Shown piece by piece: positions 1 to 10,367 of a stretch of 64,000 bases of DNA. The position numbers and the translations under genes were made by a program. Under the pieces are notes generated by a model. It was not told where the DNA came from. It did no database searches and saw only the letters and a list, made by a program, of their open reading frames with translations. This stretch comes from Nemertoderma westbladi (taxonomy: Eukaryota > Xenacoelomorpha > Nemertodermatida > Nemertodermatidae). Location of the stretch: positions 18,707 through 82,706 of the forward strand of contig JAUCBJ010000577.1 of the NCBI GenBank assembly GCA_032718475.1, written 5' to 3'. Positions within the stretch are counted from its first letter, which is position 1. Every line of letters begins with the position of its first letter.

Positions 1-3000
1 AAGGTCCGAATGGGACGAAGGTCCGAATGGGACGAAGGTCTGAATGGGACGAAGGTCCGAATGGGACGAAGGTCCGAATGGGACGAAGGTCCGAATGGGA
101 CGAAGGTCCGAATGGGACGAAGGTCTCGAATGGGACGAAGGTCGGAATGGGACGAAGGTCCGAATGGGACGAAGGTCCGAATGGGACGAAGGTCCGAATG
201 GGACGAAGGTCGGAATGGGACGAAGGTCCGAATGGGACGAAGGTCGGAATGGGACGAAGGTCCGAATGGGACGAAGGTCCGAATGGGACGAAGGTCCGAA
301 TGGGACGAAGGTCGAATGGGACGAAGGTCGAATGGGACGAAGGTCCGAATGGGACGAAGGTTCGAATGGGACGAAGGTCCGAATGGGACGAAGGTCCGAA
401 TGGGACGAAGGTCCGAATGGGACGAAGGTCCGAATGGGACGAAGGTCCGAATGGGACGAAGGTCCGAATGGGACGAAGGTTCGAATGGGACGAAGGTCCG
501 AATGGGACGAAGGTCCGAATGGGACGAAGGTCCGAATGGGACGAAGGTCCGAATGGGACGAAGGTCCGAATGGGCGAAGGTCCGAATGGGACGAAGGTCC
601 GAATGGGACGAAGGTCCGAATGGGACGAAGGTCCGAATGGGACGAAGGTCGGAATGGGACGAAGGTCTGAATGGGACGAAGGTCCGAATGGGACGAAGGT
701 CCGAATGGGACGAAGGTCGGAATGGGACGAAGGTCGGAAAGGGACGAAGGTCGAATGGGACGAAGGTACTGAATGGGACGAAGGTCCGAATGGGACGAAG
801 GTCCGAATGGGACGAAGGTCCGAATGGGCGAAGGTCCGAATGGGACGAAGGTCCGAATGGGACGAAGGTCCGAATGGGACGAAGGTCCGAATGGGACGAA
901 GGTTCGAATGGGGAAGTCGAATGGGACGAAGTCGAATGGGACGAAGGTCCGAATGGGACGAAGGTCCGAATGGGACGAAGGTCCGAATGGGACGAAGGTC
1001 CGAATGGGACGAAGGTCCGAATGGGACGAAGGTCGGAATGGGACGAAGGTCCGAATGGGACGAAGGTCCGAATGGGACGAAGGTCCGAATGGGACGAAGG
1101 TCGGAATGGGACGAAGGTCCGAATGGGACGAAGGTCCGAATGGGACGAAGGTCTGAATGGGACGAAGGTCCGAATGGGACGAAGGTCCGAATGGGACGAA
1201 GGTCCGAATGGGGAAGGTCCGAATGGGACGAAGGTCCGAATGGGACGAAGGTCTGAATGGGACGAAGGTCGGAATGGGACGAAGGTCGGAATGGGACGAA
1301 GGTCCGAATGGGACGAAGGTCGGAATGGGACGAAGGTCTGAATGGGACGAAGGTCGGAATGGGACGAAGGTCTGAATGGGACGAAGGTCCGAATGGGACG
1401 AAGGTCGGAATGGGACGAAGGTCGAATGGGACGAAGGTCCGAATGGGACGAAGGTCCGAATGGGACGAAGGTCCGAATGGGACGAAGGTCCGAATGGGAC
1501 GAAGGTCCGAATGGGGAAGGTCCGAATGGGACGAAGGTCGAATGGGACGAAGGTCCGAATGGGACGAAGGTCCGAATGGGACGAAGGTCGAATGGGACGA
1601 AGGTCGAATGGGACGAAGGTCCGAATGGGACGAAGGTCGGAATGGGACGAAGGTTCGAATGGGACGAAGGTCCGAATGGGACGAAGGTCCGAATGGGACG
1701 AAGGTCCGAATGGGACGAAGGTCGAATGGGACGAAGGTCCGAATGGGACGAAGGTCCGAATGGGACGAAGGTCGGAATGGGACGAAGGTCGGAATGGGAC
1801 GAAGGTCCGAATGGGACGAAGGTCGGAATGGGACGAAGGTCCGAATGGGACGAAGGTCCGAATGGGACGAAGGTCCGAATGGGACGAAGGTCGGAATGGG
1901 ACGAAGGTCCGAATGGGACGAAGGTCGGAATGGGACGAAGGTCTGAATGGGACGAAGGTCCGAATGGGACGAAGGTCCGAATGGGACGAAGGTCCGAATG
2001 GGACGAAGGTCCGAATGGGACGAAGGTCCGAATGGGACGAAGGTCCGAATGGGACGAAGGTCGGAATGGGACGAAGGTCCGAATGGGACGAAGGTCCGAA
2101 TGGGACGAAGGTTCGAATGGGACGAAGGTCCGAATGGGACGAAGGTCCGAATGGGACGAAGGTCCGAATGGGACGAAGGTCCGAATGGGACGAAGGTCGG
2201 AATGGGACGAAGGTCGGAATGGGACGAAGGTCCGAATGGGACGAAGGTCGGAATGGGACGAAGGTCCGAATGGGACGAAGGTCCGAATGGGACGAAGGTC
2301 CGAATGGGACGAAGGTCCGAATGGGACGAAGGTCGGAATGGGACGAAGGTCGGAATGGGACGAAGGTCCGAATGGGACGAAGGTCGGAATGGGACGAAGG
2401 TCCGAATGGGACGAAGGTCCGAATGGGACGAAGGTCCGAATGGGACGAAGGTCTGAATGGGACGAAGGTCCGAATGGGACGAAGGTCGGAATGGGACGAA
2501 GGTTCGAATGGGGAAGGTCCGAATGGGACGAAGGTCGGAATGGGACGAAGGTCCGAATGGGACGAAGGTCGGAATGGGACGAAGGTTCGAATGGGACGAA
2601 GGTCGGAATGGGACGAAGGTCCGAATGGGGAAGGTCCGAATGGGACGAAGGTCCGAATGGGACGAAGGTCCGAATGGGGAAGGTCCGAATGGGACGAAGG
2701 TCCGAATGGGACGAAGGTCCGAATGGGACGAAGGTCGGAATGGGACGAAGGTCCGAATGGGACGAAGGTCGGAATGGGACGAAGGTCGGAATGGGACGAA
2801 GGTCGGAATGGGACGAAGGTCCGAATGGGACGAAGGTCCGAATGGGACGAAGGTCGGAATGGGACGAAGGTCCGAATGGGACGAAGGTCGGAATGGGACG
2901 AAGGTCGGAATGGGACGAAGGTCCGAATGGGACGAAGGTCGGAATGGGACGAAGGTCCGAATGGGACGAAGGTCCGAATGGGACGAAGGTCCGAATGGGA

Positions 3001-3031
3001 CGAAGGTCCGAATGGGACGAAGGTTCGAATG
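1..3031. repeat. 17-bp tandem satellite (about 178 copies), cut by the left window edge
   Basis: The unit is AAGGTCCGAATGGGACG with variation at the sixth and seventh bases (CC, CG, CT, TC) and scattered 1-bp and 4-bp losses. As 17 is not a multiple of 3, all plus-strand frames read the same 17-residue peptide in different registers. Consensus units contain no stop in any of the six frames, so long open frames are automatic and I do not call a gene. Stops on the plus strand come only from CT variants, which create TGA followed directly by ATG. The array ends at 3031, where the sequence becomes ordinary AT-rich DNA. Confidence 0.97.
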
Positions 3032-3789
3032 GAACGATTCTAAAGAATCACGATTAAATACTCAGCCAATCATTTTGGATAAACGCAAGCTGTCTTTTAG
3101 TCTGGCCCCTTATAACATTGCTGCTTGTCATTTAGATGTAATTACCCTTTGCTCGAGTAGTGAGTTTGACTGGTTCCCAGCTAGGCAATTGCCCTGGCCC
3201 ATGCAATCAGGGAGCTAAAAGTATAGGGTGTGGAGTGGTGGGGCATTTTATAAGTTAATTACGTTTAGATCAATTAAAAACACATTTCTTAAAACAAATC
3301 ACTTGAACTAATTTAAACTATAATGGAATGGGGTATGGGTATTACAGCTATATAATGTTTAAGTATAATAATTATTTAAATCATAATAATGCTAGAAAAT
3401 AATTTATTTCCATTAAAGGGCTGGCAGAAAAATGCTGTTTTTTTTTACCGTAATCAACTAATTAACTGCTATTATCTTAGCTTCTCGAAGGCCACACGCA
3501 AATTCAACTTCGAAGATATCTAAACTTTTGCTAAGCAACATCTGCATCAAGTTTGGTTAGATTTCAACGAGGATTGGCCGAGTTATTTTTGTTCAAAATT
3601 GGACATAACAGAACAAATAACAGACACCGAATGATTTAGTGATACCCGTATGCTAAGCTCGCTTATTTTCGTGGCTCGCCCCACACAGTTAAAATATACA
3701 AAGGTTTACTACAACTAGCAGTCAAGGACGTTACTTTCTTTTTTAATAGGGACAATTATGCTCAATTTGATGGTGTCGCTTTGGACTTT
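3032..3789. other. AT-rich spacer, no gene recognised
   Basis: No coding region is supported. The frame leaving the satellite runs on to 3218 only by chance. A 17-bp motif at 3668-3684 (ending GGCTCGCCCCAC) is the reverse complement of the start of the repeat family at 12206-13178. Confidence 0.6.
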
Positions 3790-4240
3790 ACGCTTGGGCT
3801 TTTAACTGCTGAGGACACCAAATCTCTGGATGGCACATTCACAAGAATGCTACGCCGGGTTCATTGTGTCAAGTACAATGCACACATCTCCAACCAGACA
3901 CTATATAACATTGGAGGTGTCTCATTGGTTCCCCCAAGCTTGACACTAGAACAAAATCGACAGCATTGCATTGCAGGCAGGACATTGCTTTCGCCGTGAG
4001 GACCAGCCAGTGCATAATCTTGTACTTTGGCAGCCTCATGGCGTGAATAAGCATGGTGGACAGCAGCCCATGACTTTCTTGAGACGCATCCTAAAGGACA
4101 CTGGCCTTGAAGATGCGGATGATCTAGCAAATGTCATGGGTGATAGGGAGTTGTGGCGGTGCAATTTTGTTGACAAGCCGGCACAGCATTCTTAAAAATG
4201 CAGCTGCAATGCAGCATGCCGATCCTAGTAGTAGTAGTAG
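3790..4240 (+). mobile_element. LINE-A fragment, 5'-truncated 3' end
   Basis: This matches the last roughly 400 bp of the near full-length LINE-A at 59580-63344, including the ORF end (LDGTFTRMLRRV, then NFVDKPAQHS), the short 3' UTR and a (TAG)n tail at 4226-4240. A small internal duplication near 3960 shifts the frame, so the coding part is broken. The tail abuts Penelope-like sequence, so the copy appears to have inserted into that element. The 5' truncation and simple-repeat tail are typical of target-primed reverse transcription. Confidence 0.88.
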
Positions 4241-4645
4241 TTTTGGGGAGCCCTCTGGGCCCTTTTTTGCAAATGTGGGATTTTGAAGAAAAGTGGCTCG
4301 ATAGTTACAAAAAATTTATTTATTTATTAAATATATTTATTTTATTTATGTGGATGATTGCTTTGTTTTGTTTGACAGTTTTGATAGTACTAAATTATTC
4401 TTGGATTATTTAAACGATAAATACCCGTGTATACAATTTACACTAGAGCTTGAGAATGATAATGCAGTCCGATTTTTGGATGTGCTACAGTACTTGCTAA
4501 CTTCAGGATACTATAAACCCACTTACACGGGTCTATTTACTAAGTTTGAATCTTTCATTCACTTTAGCTTTAAAGTACCGGTAGCACTTATACAAACACT
4601 GGTATATCGTGCAGTGAGAATCTGTTCGAGCTGGCCCACAAGCCA
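4241..4645 (+). pseudogene. Penelope-like element, reverse transcriptase fragment
   Basis: The plus strand encodes GSPLGP followed by EEKWLDSYKKFIY in another frame, then YVDDCFVLFDSFDS with the catalytic YVDD at 4347-4358, then FLDYLNDKYPCIQFTLELENDN, and YYKPTYTGLFTKFESF ending at RICSSW. This order is typical of Penelope-like reverse transcriptases. The AT-rich stretch before YVDD is garbled, and the 5' part of the element is absent. The reading continues in the fragment at 5926-6225 after about 1.3 kb of later insertions. It is an inactive remnant. Confidence 0.78.
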
Positions 4646-4792
4646 TCAATGTTTTCTCCTATATTCGATCTAAGCCGAATATCCAACGGATATCCAGCAA
4701 TAAGTTTAATAGATAGGCGTAGTGTAATTAATAAAACATTGACACGTACTGTATCTAACTCAGATTCTGAGTTGAATCCAGTACCGAATATA

Positions 4793-4890
4793 GTACTACG
4801 TTCGGCATGCTGCATTGCGGCTGCATTATATATATATATATTACATATAATTACGAATGCTGTGCCGGCTTGTCGACAAAATTGCGCCGC
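4793..4890 (-). mobile_element. LINE-A 3'-end fragment (about 100 bp, AT-expanded subfamily)
   Basis: In reverse orientation this carries the last codons of LINE-A (complement of GCAATTTTGTCGACAAGCC) and its terminal GCAGCATGCCGAACGTAGTA. Between them is a TA-rich insertion shared with the copy at 32475-33024 but absent from the copies at 3790 and 59580. Two LINE-A tail subfamilies are therefore present. Confidence 0.8.
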
Positions 4891-4905
4891 TTGAAACTTC
4901 GCATA

Positions 4906-5212
4906 GTTATAACAATAAAGATCGTCAGTCTGCGTTTAGGAAAAATATTTTATGACAAAACAGGACAAGCAACGAGCGCAACGAGGCATATAATGAAGAC
5001 GAGTACTGCGTTGACTAAATTATTATATAAACCACCTGGCTTCACATATTGATCGCATCCCTAGTTATTATTATTATAAAGATCGTCCTAGCCTGCGTTT
5101 AAGAAATATATTTAAATACAAAACAGGACGAACGCAACGAGGCTTATAATGAAAACGAGTACTGCGTTTATTATATTCCTATAAACCACCTGGCTTTGCA
5201 TATTGAACGTGC
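4906..5212. repeat. Diverged tandem duplication, unit about 150-160 bp
   Basis: 4906-5053 and 5066-5212 are two imperfect copies of the same sequence. They share AAAGATCGTC, GCGTTTA, ACAAAACAGGAC, CGCAACGAGGC, AACGAGTACTGCG or AGACGAGTACTGCG, and TATAAACCACCTGGCTT in the same order. No coding potential is evident. Confidence 0.75.
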
Positions 5213-5286
5213 GATTGGAAATAAGTTCGTGCTACCCTTCCGTGGGTGGTAGATGTCGCGGTTATGTATTGGTGGTTGGGAAGGGT

Positions 5287-5303
5287 GGGGGGGGGGGGGG
5301 GGG
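5287..5303. repeat. Poly-G tract (17)
   Basis: An uninterrupted run of 17 G followed by AGATTAAA. Similar runs of 20-21 bases occur at 12844, 46383 and 48103. Confidence 0.95.
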
Positions 5304-5457
5304 AGATTAAAATGGGTGAACACGTACTGTCCCCCTTTCTTTGATTGATTGGTGGTGTGGGTAAATTTCTCAAAACCTGATTTTGTGATACAGTCGCTCA
5401 ATTTTAATTTGTATCTCATAACTGGGCCTCGTGCTGCGCGAAGGCCCCACGAACGTG

Positions 5458-5620
5458 TTCTAGTGTCAAGCTTGGCGGAACCAATGAGACACCTCCAATG
5501 TTATATAGTGTCTGGTTGGAGATGTGTGCATTGTACATGACAGAATGAACCCGGCGTAGCATTCTTGTGAATGTGCCATCCAGAGATTTGGTGTCCTCAG
5601 CAGTTAGAGCCCAGCATGGA
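5458..5620 (-). mobile_element. LINE-A fragment, reverse orientation
   Basis: Reverse complement of the LINE-A region encoding LTAEDTKSLDGTFTRM through PPSLTLEQN, ending at the equivalent of CCATGCTGGGCTC. It corresponds to roughly 62890-63065 of the near full-length copy. Confidence 0.85.
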
Positions 5621-5633
5621 AAATGGAAAATTC

Positions 5634-5908
5634 AACAACTCCCTATCACCCATGATATTTACTAGATCATCCCCATCTTCTAGGCCAGTGTCCTTTAAGA
5701 GGCGTCTCGAGAAAGTCATGGGCTGTCCACCATGCTTATTCATTCCATGAGGCTGCCAAAGTACAAGTTTACGCAATGGCTGGTCGTCACGGCGATGTCC
5801 TGCAAAGCGAAGGCGGTTCGGTTCAAGCTAGTGGAGACTAATTGAACACCACCAATGTTGTATAGATTCAGATTGGAGATGTGTTCATTGTACTTGCCAC
5901 AATGAACC
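5634..5908 (-). mobile_element. LINE-A fragment, reverse orientation, more diverged
   Basis: Matches the reverse complement of LINE-A from the codons for MGDRELW (5640-5660) back to the codons for HCVKYN (5890-5908). It covers segments downstream of and overlapping the neighbouring piece at 5458-5620, so the two are separate insertions or a rearranged pair rather than one simple copy. Confidence 0.8.
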
Positions 5909-5925
5909 AAATATGGGACCAAGTA

Positions 5926-6225
5926 TAGGACAGTAATATTTTTGGTGCTTCCGTTCTTAGGCAGTTTCTCTAATGTGGTGAAAAAACGCTTCAGGTTGTT
6001 GACGACATGTTTCCACAATTTTGTTTAGTGGTGTTCAAATATATTTTTAAGCCAATATTACGTATGAGTAACTACTTCCGCTTTAAAGACAAGCTTCCGC
6101 TTGAGTTGCGTTCTTTTTTAGTGTGCAAATTTAGGTGTAGTAGCTGTGGCATTACATACGTAGGAAAGACAAAAATAGACTTCAAGGTTCGCACCTATGA
6201 GCATCTAGATATTAACTGGTAAAGC
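5926..6225 (+). pseudogene. Penelope-like element, linker and GIY-YIG endonuclease fragment
   Basis: One frame reads TVIFLVLPFLGSFSNVVKKRF (5926-6000) and stops at about 6027. The next frame reads FRMSNYF-like residues, RFKDKLPLELRSFLVCKF, then CSSCGITYVGKTKIDFKVRT and EHLDIN, ending at a stop at 6222. The TYVGKT and following Arg and Glu-His residues match the GIY-YIG nuclease found at the C-terminus of Penelope-like proteins. With the fragment at 4241 it forms one decayed element in the same orientation, split by LINE-A pieces. Confidence 0.8.
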
Positions 6226-6572
6226 CGTTAAACCAGTCAAACCGAAACAGTGGTTATGGAACCCTCCATGCAGTAGGCACACAGTGTCTCATACACTGAT
6301 ATTACTGTCTGGACTACAGGATGGTAACAATCGTGATGCTCTTAATGTTTGTGTACCCAATATTAAATTACCAAACACTTAATAAGCAATAAAAATCATA
6401 CCCAATGTTCTTAATTAAATAGTTTTCTTTCGCTACTGGTACCGCCAGCTTCGTGGCTCGCCCCCACTTGATTAGTTAGGCCTACATGATGTTGTACTTG
6501 TTGTATTATACCTGTATTCTTTGGTTATTCAATGTGTATATCTGCCCTGATGATGCTCTACCGTGTGTAATC
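6226..6572. other. Spacer between Penelope-like remnant and Gypsy LTR
   Basis: No gene seen. It may contain the 3' end of the Penelope-like element. The motif at 6450-6467 (TTCGTGGCTCGCCCCCAC) is the reverse complement of the start of the repeat family described at 12206-13178. Confidence 0.5.
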
Positions 6573-6830
6573 TAATGTTGAGGTAATTATCAATAATTAT
6601 CAAATATAAAATACAATTTATTATAACAATAAACTTTAATATTTATTAGAACTTATCTATTAGTTATTCTTACTGCATACTGTTTACAAATATATAAATC
6701 AAATTATTAACTCTAAGGATCTCACTAGCAGATCAATCAAAATCTTTTTTCCTTCAGTACCGGTAGTTGTTATTATATAATCAATAATAAAAAGTCTTTT
6801 TACTAATCAAACAAAATACAGTACACTATA
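6573..6830 (-). repeat. Gypsy 3' LTR
   Basis: Identical by eye to 11580-11837. AT-rich, with ACCGGTAGTTG inside. On the minus strand it begins TATAGTGTACTG directly after the purine tract. The pol stop codon (TAG, 6826-6828) lies inside it. Confidence 0.93.
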
Positions 6831-9800
6831 CCACCCCCCGTATAAGATGTGGAGCATCAGTTATTTTAAAATAGCATCTTGATTTTTCTTTATTAAAAGT
6901 AACAGTCTTTTTGGGTTTTTTTATATCACGTTTACTGTTTGTTAAAAAATGTTGAGCTAAATTAACAGCGTTGTCTAGCAAACGTGTACGAATTTTGAAA
7001 TAATTACAATCGAATTTGGAAATTTGTAACTTGTTTACAAAATCAGTTCTATTGGTAGCAAAATATCTAACAGGTAAGGCGTTAGCTGGACAAATATTTC
7101 CGTATATTTTTGTATTCTCGGGTAATATTAATCCAGGCCAGGGTGGATAGTTTTTACTTTTTCCTATTATGACGTCATCAGTTCGTACATCGGAATTTCC
7201 ATTAGATCTTTTGGATAGAATTGAAGTAGGTTTAGCTTTATCTTGTTCTCCTCGATTAGTTAGTAGTTTTTGTTTTACCTGAGTAATTCCAGTTGTGATT
7301 TCTTTTCTCTGTGATTCATTTATGACGAATGCAGGTTTTGTACGATCGATAGAAATTTTCTCATGGTATTTTTTCTTTAACACAGTGATAGTTTTATCGT
7401 CTCTGTCCAAAACTTCAAATGGACCAGAGTAACAGTCACTTAAAGTTGATTTCTTTCTGTCGTTTCGTATCCACACGTGAGTTGCTTTATGTAGTTCCTT
7501 AGGAATATATGTTGGTGCTGTGTGTTTGCGTTCTGGAGCAGCAAATGAGTTTATTGTTTCAAACAAATTGTCCATATAATTCGGTAAATATGCTTCAGTT
7601 TCATTCTTGGAAGAAGGAATTAGGAATTGTCCAGGTAGGTCAATGGGTCCGCCATAGACCATTTGGGATGGACTATAACCTTGGCAGTTCACTGATGCGC
7701 GCAATCCTAAAAGGATTAATGGCATTGTCTCTGACCAGCTGCGATTTGTTGAAGCATGTGCTCTTAGAGCATTTTTCAATGTGCGATGGAATCTCTCCAC
7801 GGCTGAATTTGACATCGGGTGGTAAGTTGTTGTTCGTTTGCGATTGATGCCTAATTGTCTCATTAGTTCTCCCCACACAGTGGACTCAAATTGAGTTCCT
7901 CGGTCGGAAATTAATTCTCTAGGGACTCCAAAACGACTAATCCACGCAGTAATTAGGGCGTTTGCTACTGTTTCTGTATCAATTTGCTTTACAGGAACTA
8001 CTTCGGGCCAGCGTGTGAAGCGGTCAATGATAGTCACCAAGTGAGTAAAATCCTTTGAGGGAGGTAATGGCCCCACTAGGTCTATGTGAATGGTATGGAA
8101 TCGATCTGTTGTAGGTATTGTACCAATAGGAGATTTCGTATGTCGCACAATTTTGCATTGCTGACACCTAAGACATTGGCGGCACCATGTTCGTATATCT
8201 TTACTCATACCTGGCCATACATGTTTCTCTGCAATGAGTTTGATTGTTGCCCGGTGCCCCAAATGTGCCAGATTATGATGTTTCTCAAATGTTGTGAAAC
8301 GCATACTTGTTGGTAAATAAGGACGTAAAGTTGACTTTTCTTCATTACACCAAATGAAATTGTCACCCACAGGTATCTTCTTCAATGGTAGCGTTGTGTT
8401 CTTAAAGAACTCTTGCAGTGAAGTATCAGAGTTTTGGGCTTCGACCAGTGACTCATCACATGTAGTAGTTATGGTCAATAAAGATCTTGATAACGCGTCA
8501 GCTACTATGTTGGATGAACCAGCAATGTGCTTTATAGTACAATTGAACTCAGATATAAATGAAATCCACCTTGTTTGCTGTGGTGTTGGGTTTTTCATTG
8601 TGAGCATGTCAATCAATGGTTTATGGTCCGTTTTAATCACAAAATCTGTACCGAGTAACCACGGGAAGTGTTTAAGTGATAGGTAAATGGATAATAATTC
8701 TCGATCGAAAGTAGATTTTCTCGATTCATTGGAACTAAATTTCGCAGAAAAGAATCCTAAAGGTTGTTTGTTGTTGTCTATAATTTGATGAAGAACTGAA
8801 CCAGCTGCTACATTGGAAGCATCTGTTGTAATTTCGAGTTCCAATTTAATAGTCTTTGTGTTTGGAAATGCAAGAACCACACTATCTGTAATAGCTATTT
8901 TCAGTTTATTAAAAGCTTCCGTTTCATTGTCACTCCAATTTAATGTGTTATTGCTTTTGGATTTTCGATCTCGCGTCATGTCGGTTAAAGGAGCAGCGAT
9001 TCCCGAGAAATTTGGAACAAATCGGTGATAGAATCCTGCCATGCCTAGCAGGCGTTTGAGTCCTTTAATGGAGGTGGGTTTTGGGTAATTAACAATTGCC
9101 TCAACTTTCTCAGGTAGTGGTTTGATGCCTTCAGCTGAAATGTGGGCACCTACAAACTTTACACTGCTGCAAAAGAAAATACATTTTTCTTCTCGTAGTC
9201 GTAAACCAAATATATTTAAACGATGTAATATGGAGTCTAGATGTTGTAGATGTTCTATGGGATTTTTGCTAGCAACCAATATGTCATCTAGATATACCCA
9301 AGCAAAAGCAATGTCTTGTAAAACTGTATCCATAAGACGTTGAAAAGTCTGAGAAGCATTTCTTAGTCCATACGGCATTCTCCGAAAAATATACAAACCA
9401 AATGGGGTAATTACAGCAGCTTTATGTTGATCATCTTTTGCTATTGGTATTTGAGTGTAAGCAGATTGTAAATCTAATTTGGAAAATATTGTAGAACCAT
9501 GTAGAGCACCTGGTATTTCGCTTAAATTCGGCATAGGATATCTATCCGGAATTGTCTGAGCATTTAAACCACGGTAATCACCGCAAGCGCGAAAAGGTGT
9601 TGTTTTCGAGTTTGGTTGTGGAACCATATGTAATGGTGATGCATATGGGGATTCACCACGGTAGCATATACCTTGGGATTCCCATTTAGCAAATACCTTC
9701 TTTGCCTCATCCAAACGTTCGCCAAAAAGTCGTCTGGCTTTAAAATGGGATGGATGTCCAGTAGTGAGAATATTATGTTCTATATCATGTTTAATGGGTT

Positions 9801-10367
9801 GGAAAATATTTACGGGTTTAAATATGTCTGGGTATTTGTCCAAGAGGTCATTAACCTTACTGTTGAACTCTTGATTTTCTACTGTTATTCTTCGAATTGT
9901 TGGTGTTAATTGGATTTCAGTTTTATTAATTTGCTTCTCATTTGACTTGCGGTTGGTTGTATCTTTGTTTTGTGTTGGATCATTGCTGGAGAATGTTATA
10001 TCATTTAGAGGAATTAATCGATTGTTAGTGCAATCTACTAGAAGCTTGTGCTTTGCAAGAAAATCTGCCCCTAGTATTGGTTGAGGAATGTCTCCAATGT
10101 AAAATGTCCAGGAATAGAGTTTATTATTAACATTGGGTAAAGTAAATTGTAGTTTTTCTATACCAATGACGTTTATTTCAGTTTGGTTGGCCGCTTTTAA
10201 TATAATGTTTGGAACTGGACGCATATCGGAAGTAGCATATTGTGTAGGCAGTACACTAACTTCACTACCACTATCCGCTAAAAATTCTTTTACAAGTCCA
10301 GTTGCGGTCACATATATAGCGTTGACTCCATCACCAGCCGCTCGAGTGGTGGAGTCTATCAGTTTCC
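6826..10367 (-). CDS. pol: Gypsy Pol: protease, reverse transcriptase, RNase H, integrase
   Basis: The frame is open from 10425 to 6826 (1199 codons) but probably has no start of its own and is reached by -1 frameshift from gag. Protease: FLADSGSEVSVLP (DSG active site). Reverse transcriptase: YLDDILVAS catalytic box within a normal finger-palm order. RNase H: TDASNVAAGSVLH and later TDHKPL. Integrase: an HHCC zinc finger (HHNLAHLGHRA...CRQCLRCQQC), then the DDE core with HIDLVGPLP, SDRGTQFES and the Glu in SNSAVERFHRT. A GPY/F-like stretch (YSGPFEVLDRD) and a basic tail follow. No internal break was seen. It would copy the element RNA and integrate the DNA. Best placed in Gypsy/Metaviridae-type elements; clade not determined. 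Confidence 0.95.
6831..6840 (-). promoter_or_regulatory. Polypurine tract of the Gypsy element
   Basis: CGGGGGGTGG on the minus strand immediately precedes the 3' LTR. It is also coding: the last pol codons (Arg-Gly-Val-Val) are read through it. Confidence 0.8.

Noticed and set aside
10-3218. Long open frames (up to 571 codons) through the 17-bp satellite
   Set aside because: They follow automatically from a stop-free unit whose length is not a multiple of 3; every frame gives the same peptide and there is no start context, intron or flanking gene.
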